DNA of 64,000 bases from Actinospineispora acaciae DSM 45401. GTDB taxonomy: Bacteria; Actinomycetota; Actinomycetes; Mycobacteriales; Pseudonocardiaceae. Location of the stretch: contig NZ_JIAI01000015.1 of the NCBI RefSeq assembly GCF_000620785.1, positions 1-64,000 of the forward strand, written 5' to 3'. This document shows, in pieces, positions 40,547 through 49,213 of this stretch (its first letter is position 1; every line of letters begins with the position of its first letter). The position numbers and the translations under genes are program-made. The notes under the pieces were generated by a model. That model saw nothing but the letters and a program-made list of their open reading frames with translations, was not told the origin of the DNA and did no database searches.

Positions 40547-40590
40547 CTGACAAATATCCCGACTCACCCTGACAAATGTCCCGACTCGCG
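40547..40590 (-). repeat. 22-bp tandem repeat element, copy B; right arm of the 44-bp inverted repeat
   Basis: Exact reverse complement of 39248-39291, read here on the minus strand as CGCGAGTCGGGACATTTGTC onward. The first part encodes the last codons of glmM (ESGHLSG and its TGA at 40564). The distance between the arms is 1,255 bp, holding exactly two genes. Confidence 0.9.
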
Positions 40591-41916
40591 GATGCGTTGG
40601 GCGAGGTCTCCGGCGATGCGGTCGGCTTGCGTCCGGGTGGGGGCTTCGACCATGACGCGGACCAGTTGTTCGGTGCCGGAGGGGCGGAGCAGGACCCGGC
40701 CGGTGTCGCCCAGCTCGACCTCGGCCTTGGCCACCGCCTCGCGGACCTCGGGGGCGCTCGCTACGGCGGCCTTGTCGGTGACCGGGACGTTGACCAGCAC
40801 CTGGGGCAGGGCGGTGAGTACGGATGCGAGCTGGGCCAGCGAACGGCCGGTGGCGGCCATCCTTGCCATCAGGCGCAGCGCGGTGAGCAGGCCGTCGCCG
40901 GTGGTGGCGTGGCCGGGCAGGACCACGTGGCCGGACTGCTCGCCGCCCAGGGCGTAGCCGCCGGCGCGCAGCTCCTCCAGCACGTACCTGTCCCCGACGG
41001 CCGTGGTGCGGACCTCGACCCCCGCCGCGCGCATGGCCAGGTGCAGGCCCAGGTTGCTCATCACGGTGGCCACCAGGGTGTCCTTGGTCAGCTCGCCGCT
41101 CTCGCGCAGCGCCAGCGCCAGCACGGCCATGATCTGGTCGCCGTCCACCGGCGCCCCGGAGGCGTCCACCGCGAGGCAGCGGTCGGCGTCGCCGTCGTGC
41201 GCGATGCCCAGGTCGGCGCGGTGCTCGCGGACGGCGGCGATCACCTTGTCCAGGTGCGTCGAGCCGCAGCCGTCGTTGATGTTCAGCCCGTCCGGGGCGG
41301 CGTGGATGGCGATCACGTCGGCGCCGGCCCGCCGGTAGGCCTCCGGGGCGAGCTCGGAGGCCGCCCCGTTCGCGCAGTCGACCACCACCCGCACCCCGGC
41401 CAGCGAGGCGCCGCCGGTGCCGGCCGCGAGCAGGTGGCGCAGGTAGCGCTCGCCGGCGTCGGGCAGCTCGCGCACCCGACCGACACCCGCGCCGGTCGGC
41501 CGGGCGCTCGGCTCGGACATCCGGCGCTCGATCGCGTCCTCGACGGTGTCGGGCAGCTTGTGCCCGCCCTCGGCGAAGAGCTTGATGCCGTTGTCCGGCA
41601 TCGGGTTGTGCGACGCGGAGATCATCACGCCCAGATCGGCGTCGAGGTCGCCGACCAGGAACGCCAGCGCCGGCGTGGGCAGCACGCCGGCCAGCAGCAC
41701 GTCGGCGCCGGCCGAGGCCAACCCGGCGGTGACCGCCGCTTCCAGCATCTCGCCGCTCGCGCGCGGATCGCGGCCCACGACGGCCCGGGGCCGGTGCGAG
41801 CGGTCGCGCTCGGCGAGCACCTGGGCCGCCGACGCCGCGAGCGCCATGCCCAGCTCGGGCGTGAGCTCCGCGTTCGCCAGGCCCCGGACGCCGTCTGTGC
41901 CAAACAGCCGACCCAT
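40564..41916 (-). CDS. glmM: Phosphoglucosamine mutase
   Basis: Interconverts GlcN-6-P and GlcN-1-P for UDP-GlcNAc synthesis. 450 aa, normal length. GRLFGTDGVRG is at the N-terminus, the phospho-Ser is in MISASHNPMPDNGIK (S102), the metal loop is AHDGDADRCLAVD and the sugar loop GGEQSGHVV. The phosphate-binding C-terminal domain is RPSGTEQLVRVMVEA. Its last residues RESGHLSG are encoded by the repeat element at 40547-40590. ATG 41916 is preferred to an upstream TTG. It follows rpsI by 19 bp, as in M. tuberculosis (mrsA). Confidence 0.96.
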   Translation of the reverse strand: MGRLFGTDGVRGLANAELTPELGMALAASAAQVLAERDRSHRPRAVVGRDPRASGEMLEAAVTAGLASAGADVLLAGVLPTPALAFLVGDLDADLGVMISASHNPMPDNGIKLFAEGGHKLPDTVEDAIERRMSEPSARPTGAGVGRVRELPDAGERYLRHLLAAGTGGASLAGVRVVVDCANGAASELAPEAYRRAGADVIAIHAAPDGLNINDGCGSTHLDKVIAAVREHRADLGIAHDGDADRCLAVDASGAPVDGDQIMAVLALALRESGELTKDTLVATVMSNLGLHLAMRAAGVEVRTTAVGDRYVLEELRAGGYALGGEQSGHVVLPGHATTGDGLLTALRLMARMAATGRSLAQLASVLTALPQVLVNVPVTDKAAVASAPEVREAVAKAEVELGDTGRVLLRPSGTEQLVRVMVEAPTRTQADRIAGDLAQRIRESGHLSG

Positions 41917-41935
41917 CAAGCTGGCCGCGGTCTCG

Positions 41936-42421
41936 TCAGCGCTTGCTGTACTGAGGCGCCTTGCGGGCCTTCTTCAGGCCGTACTTCTTGCGCTCCGTGA
42001 CCCGCGCGTCCCTGGTGAGGAACCCGGCGCTCTTGAGCGCGGGGCGGTCGTCGGAGTTGAGCTCGACCAGCGCCCTGGCGATGCCCAGCCGCAGCGCGCC
42101 GGCCTGGCCGGAGATGCCGCCGCCGGTCAGGGTGGCCAGCACGTCGTAGTTCTCCACCCGGTCGGTGATCACCAGCGGCTCGCGGACCAGCTGCTGGTGC
42201 ACCTTGTTCGGGAAGTACGTGGGCAGGTCCTTGCCGTTGAGCCGGAAGTTGCCCGAGCCCGGCACCAGCCGGACCCGCACGATGGCTTCCTTGCGGCGCC
42301 CGACGGTCTGCACCGGCTTGTCGCGCACCGGGGCTTCCTGAACGGGGGCAGCGGGCGCGGCGGGGGCGCTCACCTGCTCTTCTGTCTCTTCCACTTCCTG
42401 GCTCGTCTCCGGGGTGCTCAC
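41936..42421 (-). CDS. rpsI: 30S ribosomal protein S9
   Basis: 161 aa. An acidic/Ala-Pro-rich N-terminal extension of about 35 residues typical of actinobacteria is followed by QTVGRRKEAIVRVRLVPGSG, LTGGGISGQAGALRLGIARAL, and the C-terminal tail RKKYGLKKARKAPQYSKR, whose final Arg reaches the P-site tRNA. GTG 42421 overlaps the rplM stop. It is the universal rplM-rpsI pair. Confidence 0.98.
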   Translation of the reverse strand: MSTPETSQEVEETEEQVSAPAAPAAPVQEAPVRDKPVQTVGRRKEAIVRVRLVPGSGNFRLNGKDLPTYFPNKVHQQLVREPLVITDRVENYDVLATLTGGGISGQAGALRLGIARALVELNSDDRPALKSAGFLTRDARVTERKKYGLKKARKAPQYSKR

Positions 42422-42861
42422 TGGCTCACCTGTACGATCTCGAAGGCCTGCGGCTGCTGCGCGGCGTGCGGATGGGTGGGACCGGCGTAGACCTTGAGCT
42501 TCTTGGCCATCGCCCGGCCCAGCCGGTTCTTCGGCAGCATGCCCTTGATCGCCTTCTCCACCAGCCTGTCGGGGTGCTTGTCCAGCATCTCGCCGACCGA
42601 GCGCTGCCGCAGGCCGCCCGGGTAGCCGCTGTGGCGGTAGACGAACTTCTGGTCCCGCTTGTTGCCGGAGATCGCCACCTTCTCGGCGTTGACGATCACC
42701 ACGAAGTCGCCGGTGTCGACGTGCGGCGCGAAGGTCGGCTTGTGCTTGCCACGCAGCAGGGTGGCTGCCTGGCTGGCCAGCCGGCCCAGCACGACATCGG
42801 TCGCGTCGATGACATGCCAGGCCCGGGTAACCTCACCGGGCTTAGGACTGAACGTGCGCAC
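42418..42861 (-). CDS. rplM: 50S ribosomal protein L13
   Basis: 147 aa, starting VRTFSPKPGEVTRAWHVIDATDVVLGRLAS, with FAPHVDTGDFVVIVNAEKVAISGNK, YRHSGYPGG and AIKGMLPKNRLGRAMAKKLKVYAGPTHPH. GTG 42861 gives the standard length; an upstream in-frame ATG would add non-conserved Arg-rich residues. About 100 bp upstream of the start, in 42900-43020, should hold the promoter. No conserved L13 leader structure was recognised. Confidence 0.97.
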   Translation of the reverse strand: MRTFSPKPGEVTRAWHVIDATDVVLGRLASQAATLLRGKHKPTFAPHVDTGDFVVIVNAEKVAISGNKRDQKFVYRHSGYPGGLRQRSVGEMLDKHPDRLVEKAIKGMLPKNRLGRAMAKKLKVYAGPTHPHAAQQPQAFEIVQVSQ

Positions 42862-43021
42862 GTGCCTACCTCGTCGTCTCTGGCTTCGGGAGCTGCCTGC
42901 GGTCCGGCGCGAACCCGCGCCTCGCCCCAAGGGTGCTCAGGCGAGCTGAACCACCGCTCGCAGCACAACTGTTTTCGAGGGTACCCGCCGCCGTCTCGAC
43001 GGGTCAAAACGGGTCACGCGC

Positions 43022-43053
43022 GGCACCGGCGCCGGCCGCTGGGCGCCGGTGCC
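43022..43053 (-). terminator. Terminator-like hairpin after esxT
   Basis: A perfect 12-bp stem, GGCACCGGCGCC / GGCGCCGGTGCC, with an 8-nt loop, lies 26 bp after the esxT stop. There is only a short T run (CCGTTTTGACCC) further on. It separates the ESX-4 operon from rplM. Confidence 0.7.
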
Positions 43054-43078
43054 GGTGCCGTCTCGCGGGGCCGGGCGG

Positions 43079-43366
43079 TCACGCCCAGCGGCTGGCGTTC
43101 GCCCGTTCGACCTGCTGGTATCCGTCGTTGGCGTGGCCGAGGGCGATGCCGATCTGGGCCAGCACCTGGTTCAGGTCGGCGGCGGAGGTGTCCCATTGCC
43201 GCTGCTTGACCTGGTAGTCCTCGGCGGCCTGGCCGGTCCAGGTGGACACCATCGGGGCCAGGAACCGCTTGAGGTCGTCGAGCTGGGCGTTGAGGCGTTG
43301 CGCGGTGCTCGCCACGTTCTGCTGGGCGGCGGCGATCTCGCCGAATGTCACCAGGATCTCGGACAT
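43079..43366 (-). CDS. esxT: WXG100 family type VII secretion protein, EsxT-like
   Basis: A 95-aa helical hairpin with the turn STWTGQAAEDYQVKQRQWDT (WTG in place of WXG with G conserved) and a C-terminal YQQVERANASRW. It presumably pairs with EsxU (22 bp upstream, same operon) as the heterodimer substrate of ESX-4. Order eccC, Rv3446c-like, esxU, esxT is as in M. tuberculosis. The ATG has GGGAGACG upstream. The C-terminal YxxxD/E secretion motif appears as YQQVE. Confidence 0.92.
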   Translation of the reverse strand: MSEILVTFGEIAAAQQNVASTAQRLNAQLDDLKRFLAPMVSTWTGQAAEDYQVKQRQWDTSAADLNQVLAQIGIALGHANDGYQQVERANASRWA

Positions 43367-43388
43367 GGTGTGCGTCTCCCCTCTCGCC

Positions 43389-43700
43389 TCAGCCCAGTGC
43401 GCCGCGGATCGTGGACATGCCCTGCGCGTGCTGTTGCTCGGCGGCCAGGTAGTTGCGGCCGGAGCCCTGGATCGACTCGCCGATGCCGCGCAGCGCCTCG
43501 TTCAGGGCGCGCGCGTCGGTGTCCCAGCGGACCATCAGGCCCTGGAACGCGGTGGACGCCTCGCCGCGCCAGGCGCCGGCCAGCGGCGCGAGCTGGTTGC
43601 GCAGGGCGGCGAGCTGGGACTGGACCTGGTCGTTCACCTGTGCGACGTGCTGGGCGGCACGCTGCATCTCCTCCGGAGTGGTACCGAACCCCGCGGCCAT
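43389..43700 (-). CDS. esxU: WXG100 family type VII secretion protein, EsxU-like
   Basis: A 103-aa WXG100 protein: GFGTTPEEMQRAAQHVAQVNDQVQSQLAALRNQLAPLAGAWRGEASTAFQGLM, in which the W-R-G turn is followed by a second helix ending NYLAAEQQHAQGMSTIRGALG. It is the partner of EsxT. The 124-bp gap upstream contains the 28-bp motif at 43805 and a weak GAAAGG ribosome-binding site. Confidence 0.92.
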   Translation of the reverse strand: MAAGFGTTPEEMQRAAQHVAQVNDQVQSQLAALRNQLAPLAGAWRGEASTAFQGLMVRWDTDARALNEALRGIGESIQGSGRNYLAAEQQHAQGMSTIRGALG

Positions 43701-43804
43701 CGATGATCACTGCCTTTCGGGTGTGAGCTTCGCGGCCGGTTGGGCCACATTGACGGGCACCACGCTGGCAGCGCGGCGGGCCGCCGGGGGCGGAATGCGG
43801 GGAT

Positions 43805-43832
43805 TCGTGTGCGATTGCGAACGGTCAGGGTG
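43805..43832 (-). promoter_or_regulatory. 28-bp motif, copy 2, upstream of esxU-esxT
   Basis: 24/28 identical to 40489-40516 in the same orientation (minus-strand ...CACCCTGACCGTTCGCAATC onward). It overlaps the last 8 bp of the Rv3446c-like gene and lies 105 bp before the esxU ATG. It could be a promoter element or operator coordinating esxUT with the cassette genes. Confidence 0.6.
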
Positions 43833-45054
43833 GGTGCAGGCGGATGGAGGCGATCACTTCGGCGCAGGCGGCGCGCACCGCGTCGGCCCCGGCGGGGGTG
43901 CGCTGGCAGCCGACGCTGAGCTGGGCGTCGCGGTCGAACAGGACGTACCAGTCGACCTCGGCGCCGCGCCGGGGCTGGCGCTGGCGGTAGGTGCTGAAGC
44001 CTCGGGCGCCGGGCGGAGTGGGGGCGTCGAGGTCGGTGTCGAGGTCGGTCAGGTCGGCGCCGGTGGCGCGAGCCAGCCGCAGCCGTTCGGCCAGCTCGCG
44101 CACGGCGCGGTCGCGTTCGGCGATGCCGTCGTAGCCGAGCGGGTGCTGTTCTATGGAGATCAGGTCCGAGCCGTCGGGGGCGCCGGCCGGGGTGAGCAGC
44201 GTGCGGCGCAGGTCGGGGTCGCCGCCGGAGTGGTGCCAGCCGGCCGGCAGGGACACCGTGTAGTCGTACTGGGCCAGGATGCCGGCGGTGTGGGCGGGCG
44301 GGGGTGGATCTTCGACGACGGCGGCGGCAAGGCCGGCGGTCACGGCGGCCAGCGTGGGCACGGCGAGGGCGGCGAGGGCTGCTCTGGCGCGGCGGCGACG
44401 GCGACGGCGCGGCGGGGGCGCGAGCAGGCCGTCGGCCAGGGCGGGCGGCGGCGGGGTCGGGGACGGGGTCCGGCGGGCGGTGGGGAGTACGGACGGGCGC
44501 AGGGCGCCGAGGACGGCCAGCCGGTCAGGGTCGGGCGGCACCAGCGGGGGCTCGCCGACCAGGTCGGCCAGCGGCGCCAGCCAGCGTCCCGGATCCGGTG
44601 CGAGCAGTAGGACGCCGCCGGTGAGGGCGTGCGGCGGGATGCCGGCGGCGGCGGTCACGGCGGCCAGCGCGTCGGGCGGAGCACCGCCGGGCGGGCGACG
44701 ACAGGCCAGCGCGCGCTCCCCGGACAGCACCGTCGCGGTCACCCCGGCGGGGTCGGCCTGGATGACGGCGAGCGGGCCGGGCGGGACGGGGGTGCGGGCG
44801 GTGGCCTCGGTCGCGGCGGCCAGCGCGGACGAGCGGGTACGGACCGAGCCGGCGTGCCCGGCCACGGTGGCCGCGGCGGCGCGGACGGCCGCGTCCGTCC
44901 AGTCCGGCGGGTGGACGACCACCAGCTCGTCCGCCACCGCGTCGCCCAGCGCCTCCGCGACGGACCGCGACGCGAGCACACGCGCGCGCCCACCTTGAAC
45001 GTCCACCACCGCGAGCCGGATCCGTTTGGCGCCCAGCTCGACGGCCAGCCTCAC
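43825..45054 (-). CDS. Type VII secretion-associated protein, Rv3446c family
   Basis: A 409-aa protein. The N-terminal half (1-200) looks like a divergent actin/ASKHA-like domain (LAVELGAKRIRLAVVDVQGG). A Pro-rich region and poly-Arg stop precede a TM helix (about 225-245). The C-terminal domain (about 255-409), with YTVSLPAGWHHSGGDPDLRRTLLTP and DWYVLFDRDAQLSVGCQRTP, fits the Rv3446c-type C-terminal domain found only in ESX-4-like loci. It is linked to eccC by an ATGA overlap. Its role in secretion is undefined. Confidence 0.8.
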   Translation of the reverse strand: MRLAVELGAKRIRLAVVDVQGGRARVLASRSVAEALGDAVADELVVVHPPDWTDAAVRAAAATVAGHAGSVRTRSSALAAATEATARTPVPPGPLAVIQADPAGVTATVLSGERALACRRPPGGAPPDALAAVTAAAGIPPHALTGGVLLLAPDPGRWLAPLADLVGEPPLVPPDPDRLAVLGALRPSVLPTARRTPSPTPPPPALADGLLAPPPRRRRRRRARAALAALAVPTLAAVTAGLAAAVVEDPPPPAHTAGILAQYDYTVSLPAGWHHSGGDPDLRRTLLTPAGAPDGSDLISIEQHPLGYDGIAERDRAVRELAERLRLARATGADLTDLDTDLDAPTPPGARGFSTYRQRQPRRGAEVDWYVLFDRDAQLSVGCQRTPAGADAVRAACAEVIASIRLHPP

Positions 45055-48000
45055 GTCCCGTCCGGTTCGAGCAGCGCCACCTGCATCCGGCGCCGGCCGG
45101 AGCGCCGCCCGAGCAGCACGCCCCGCCCGGGCGGCAGCGGCTCCGGCTTGAGTCCGTCCAGCAGCGGCCCCTCCTCCGGGCTGCCGCTCATCACCAGCGC
45201 CGGCGAGGCCAGCTCACGCAGCCGCCCGAGCACCGGCTCGAACAGCGCCCGGCTGGCGCCGCCGGTGCGCCGGGCCAGCACCAGGTGCAGCCCGACGTCC
45301 TTGGCCTGCGCCAGGAAGTCCAGCAGCGCCAGCACCGGGTTCGCCGCGTTCGGGCCGGTCCCGGTGGCCACCAGGTCGTAGTCGTCGACCAGCACGTACA
45401 CCTCCGGCCCCGACCACCAGGACCGCTCGCGCAGCTGCGCGGGCGTGACGTCGGGACCGGGCAGCCGCCCGCGCAGCGACGCGGCCACCTCGCCGAGCGC
45501 GCGGGCGGCGGCGTCGGCGCCGGTGGCGTAGCCGATCAGGTGGCTGTCCGGCACCTGGCCGAGCAGCGTGCGGCGGTAGTCCAGCAGCACGATCCGGGCC
45601 TGCTCGGGCGCCAGCCGGGTGGTGACGCCCTCGGCCAGCACCCGCAGCAGGTTGGTCTTGCCGCACTCCGGGTCGGCGAAGCAGAGCAGGTGCGGCTCGG
45701 CGTCGAAGTCCACATGCACGGGCTCCAGCCGAGCCTCGTCCACCCCGATCGGCAGCGCGTGCGGCGGGGCGTCCTGGCCGGCTACGACGGCCATCATGGC
45801 GACCAGCTCGCGGTAGTCCAGCTGGTCAGGCAGCAGCCGCACCGGCGGCACCGGCGGGCCGGTCCACGCCGAGGCGATGCCGTCCACCGCCGCCGCCAGC
45901 CCACCGCCCAGGGAGTCCACCGCCGGGCGGGCGATCACGCACTGCCCGCCGTCCGAGGCCAGCCCGCGACCGGGCTTCGCGGGCACGGCGGCCGCCCGGC
46001 GCCGGTCCACCTCGGAGTCGGACGGGTCGCCGAGGCGCAGCTCGAACCGGGTGCCGAGCAGGTCCTTGAGCGCCGGGCGCAGCTCGGTCCAGCGGCTGGC
46101 CGAGACCAGCAGGTGCACCCCGTAGGACAGCCCCCGGGCGGCCAGCGGCGCGAGCTGGGCCTCCAGCTCCTCGAACTCGGTGCGCAGCGTCAGGTAGCCG
46201 TCCACCACCAGCAGCACGTCGCCGTGCGGGTCGTCGGCCAGCTCGCCCCGCTCGCGGCGGCGGCGGAACTCGGCGGCGGAGTCGATCCCGGCGGCGCGGA
46301 ATGACCGCTCCCGGTCGGCGAGCAGGCCGGTGACCTCGGCGACCGTGCGGCGCACCTGGTCGGGCTGCTGGCGGTCCGCGACCCCGCCCACGTGCGGCAG
46401 CCCGGCCAGCGCGTCCAGCATGCCGCCGCCGAAGTCCAGCACGTAGATCGACAGCTCGCGCGGGGTGGTGGTCAGCGCCAGGCCGAGCAGCAGGGTGCGC
46501 AGCAGGGTGGACTTGCCCGACTGCGGGGCGCCGACCACCACGCCGTGCCCGGCCGGGCCGGACAGGTCGGCCAGCAGCGGGTCCCAGCGCTGGTGGTACG
46601 GCCTGTCGATCAGCCCGACCGGCACCCGCAGGCCGCCGCCGGCCCGGGTGCCCAGCCCGCGCGGACCCCGCCCGAGCGGCGGCAGCAGCGCGTCCAGCGC
46701 CGGCGGGTCGTCCAGCGGCGGCAGCCAGACCCGGTGCGCGGGCGGGCCCTGGCCGGCCATCGCGGCGACCATCAGCTCCAGCACGGTGCGGGCGGCGGCG
46801 TCCGGCGTCGGTGCGGCCAGGGCCTCGGTGACCGGCGGCCCGATCACCTGCGTGTCGTCCGTACTCGAGGATCCCACCGGCCCGGCGGTGAACGGCCGGG
46901 GCCGGCTGGCGGTGACGTTCGACGGCCTCGGCGCCGAGGCCCGCACCGGCCTCGGCCCGGACACGTACGCGGCGCGGAACCGCACCAGCTCGTCGGTGCC
47001 CAGGGCCAGGAACCCGGAGCCGGGCATCGGCGGCAGCTGGTAGGCGTCCGGCACCCCGAGCACCGCCCGCGACTCCGCCGGGGAGAACGTGCGCAGCGCG
47101 ATCCGGTACGACAGGTGCGACTCCAGCCCGCGCAGCCTGCCCTCGTCCAGCCGCTGCGACGCCAGCAGCAGGTGCATCTGCAGCGAGCGGCCCAGCCGCC
47201 CGAGCGTCACCATCAGCTCCACCAGCTCCGGGCGCTGGTCGAGCATCTCGGAGAACTCGTCGACGACGATCAGCAGCGCGGGCAGTGGCGCCAGCTCGGT
47301 CGCCCCGGCCTTCCGCTTGGCCTCGTACTCGGCGACGCTGGCCAGGTTGCCGGCCGCGCGCAGCGCCTCCTGCCGGCGGGTGATCTCGCCGGCCAGCGCG
47401 TCGGCCATCCGGTCCACCAGGGTCAGCTCGTCGGCCAGGTTCGTGATCACCGCCGAGACGTGCGGCAGCCGCGCCATGCCCAGGAACGTCGCGCCGCCCT
47501 TGAAGTCGACCAGCACCATGTTGAGCTGGTCGGACGGGTGGGTGGCGGCCAGCCCGAGCAGCAGCGTGCGCAGCAGCTCGGACTTGCCGGAGCCGGTCGC
47601 GCCGATGCACAGCCCGTGCGGGCCGTGGCCGCCCTGCGCGGACTCCTTGAGGTCCAGCAGCACCGGCTGGCCGTTCTCCCCGACGCCGATCGGCACCCGC
47701 AGCGCGTCCTTGGGCGAGTCCCGCCAGCGGGCCCGCGCGGCCGGCACCTCGGCCGGGTCGTCGATGCCGAGCAGCTCGGGCAGCCCGACGGTGTTGCGCA
47801 GCGGGCGGCCGGTGTCCGGCTCGGCGCCCAGCGGCGCCCGGTAGCGCGCCATCCGCCTGGCCAGCACGGTGGCCTCGACCAGGCTCAACGCGTCCGGGCG
47901 GCCGATCCAGCGGGGCGGTGCGCCCTGTTCGATGCTCATGCCCAGCCGTTCGGCGTCCACCAGCAGGGTCAGCTCGCCACGCTCGCCGCCGGCCGGGCCG

Positions 48001-49031
48001 TCCAGGCGCAGCACGGTGACCTCGGGGCGGTCCAGCCACTGCGCGCCGGCACGGCGCACGTCCACCCCGTCCACCACGACCAGCAGCCTCGGCGGGTTCC
48101 CCGTAGAGGTCACAGCGGTCACACCCGCAGCCGCCAGCCACTCGCCGACCTCGGCCGGGCGCGAGGTGACCATCCGCAGCGCGCCGATGTCGTCGGACAG
48201 CGTCGGGTGCTGGGCGTGCGGCAGCCACTTCACCCAGTCCCACAGCGGCAGCGCCTCCGGCGACGCGATCACCGCCAACCGCGCCTCGGCCGGGCTGTGC
48301 CACACCGCGTACTGGGCCAGCATCGCCCTGGCCAGCGCCCGCGCCGCCGCCAGCCGCTCGTCGGGGCTACTCCCAAGGCCGGCCGCACGCAGGCACACCC
48401 GCCGCAGCGCGCCCAGCGCCACCGCCACCGGCAGCTCGGGCACCACCGAGTGTGCCCTGATCAGCCGGCGCAACGCCCACGCGCACACCGGCTCCAGCTC
48501 GTTCAGCGGGCCGGTCTGCGGGGCCACCAGCCGGGTGGCCAGCCGCTGGCGGCCGCGCCCGACCCTGATCTGCGCGAAGTCCGGGTCGGTCTCCCTGCGC
48601 TCCCAGAGCCGGTCGGTGCCGAGAACTGCGAGCAGCGCGCTCGGGTCGGGTTGGGTCCATTCCAGCGCGGCGCGCTGCGCGCCGGCCACGGTCCGGATCC
48701 GGCGGCGGACCTGGGCCAGGTAGCGCAGGTAGTCGCGGCGGTTCTCGTCGGTCTCGGCGCGCTGGGTGCCGCCCCGGCCCATGCCGCCGGCCATCAGGCC
48801 CACGGTCGACAGCGCGAACATCCCGCCGAACAGCCAGGACGTCGGGTTCTGCGCGCCCATCACGACGATGAACCCGATCGAGCCGAGGATCATGAGCGCG
48901 GGCATCAGCCGCTGGGCCAGGCCGGCGGGGACCGGTTTGGCGGGCTCCGGGGGCGGTTCCAGCGGCAGCTCGCCGCCGGGCAGCCGGGGCGGGTTGCCTC
49001 GCGGCGCGCGGCGCACGGTGCGGGTGCTCAT
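45051..49031 (-). CDS. eccC: Type VII secretion motor ATPase EccC (ESX-4)
   Basis: A 1,326-aa fused EccC. Two TM helices (about 42-62 and 66-86) are followed by three FtsK/SpoIIIE ATPase domains: Walker A GATGSGKS at about 477-484, GAPQSGKS at about 834-841 and ADPECGKT at about 1119-1126. Domain 1 has an intact Walker B with Glu (LLIVVDEF). Domain 2 Walker B is VVDG without the Glu, and domain 3 is degenerate too, as usual for EccC, where the last two regulate the first. It powers EsxT/U export and is divergent from eccD. Confidence 0.96.
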   Translation of the reverse strand: MSTRTVRRAPRGNPPRLPGGELPLEPPPEPAKPVPAGLAQRLMPALMILGSIGFIVVMGAQNPTSWLFGGMFALSTVGLMAGGMGRGGTQRAETDENRRDYLRYLAQVRRRIRTVAGAQRAALEWTQPDPSALLAVLGTDRLWERRETDPDFAQIRVGRGRQRLATRLVAPQTGPLNELEPVCAWALRRLIRAHSVVPELPVAVALGALRRVCLRAAGLGSSPDERLAAARALARAMLAQYAVWHSPAEARLAVIASPEALPLWDWVKWLPHAQHPTLSDDIGALRMVTSRPAEVGEWLAAAGVTAVTSTGNPPRLLVVVDGVDVRRAGAQWLDRPEVTVLRLDGPAGGERGELTLLVDAERLGMSIEQGAPPRWIGRPDALSLVEATVLARRMARYRAPLGAEPDTGRPLRNTVGLPELLGIDDPAEVPAARARWRDSPKDALRVPIGVGENGQPVLLDLKESAQGGHGPHGLCIGATGSGKSELLRTLLLGLAATHPSDQLNMVLVDFKGGATFLGMARLPHVSAVITNLADELTLVDRMADALAGEITRRQEALRAAGNLASVAEYEAKRKAGATELAPLPALLIVVDEFSEMLDQRPELVELMVTLGRLGRSLQMHLLLASQRLDEGRLRGLESHLSYRIALRTFSPAESRAVLGVPDAYQLPPMPGSGFLALGTDELVRFRAAYVSGPRPVRASAPRPSNVTASRPRPFTAGPVGSSSTDDTQVIGPPVTEALAAPTPDAAARTVLELMVAAMAGQGPPAHRVWLPPLDDPPALDALLPPLGRGPRGLGTRAGGGLRVPVGLIDRPYHQRWDPLLADLSGPAGHGVVVGAPQSGKSTLLRTLLLGLALTTTPRELSIYVLDFGGGMLDALAGLPHVGGVADRQQPDQVRRTVAEVTGLLADRERSFRAAGIDSAAEFRRRRERGELADDPHGDVLLVVDGYLTLRTEFEELEAQLAPLAARGLSYGVHLLVSASRWTELRPALKDLLGTRFELRLGDPSDSEVDRRRAAAVPAKPGRGLASDGGQCVIARPAVDSLGGGLAAAVDGIASAWTGPPVPPVRLLPDQLDYRELVAMMAVVAGQDAPPHALPIGVDEARLEPVHVDFDAEPHLLCFADPECGKTNLLRVLAEGVTTRLAPEQARIVLLDYRRTLLGQVPDSHLIGYATGADAAARALGEVAASLRGRLPGPDVTPAQLRERSWWSGPEVYVLVDDYDLVATGTGPNAANPVLALLDFLAQAKDVGLHLVLARRTGGASRALFEPVLGRLRELASPALVMSGSPEEGPLLDGLKPEPLPPGRGVLLGRRSGRRRMQVALLEPDGT

Positions 49032-49213
49032 GACCGGGGCGTCCTCCCTGTGGCCTTCCGTCGGTCCCGCTCGCGGGCCGTGAGTTCCGCGAAACCGTCC
49101 ACACGGGCGATCAGGCGCGGCAATACTAGGAAGCCCGACCCGGTCGCCGAGGCCTTTTGGCCAAACCGCTCTCCCGGTGCGCGACCGGATCCCCCCATGC
49201 CGTGGGAGGCGCT

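Noticed and set aside
39248..40590. Insertion sequence between the 44-bp inverted repeats
   Set aside because: No transposase, no flanking target duplication seen, and both inner genes look like secretion proteins. The arms also belong to a wider intergenic repeat family.
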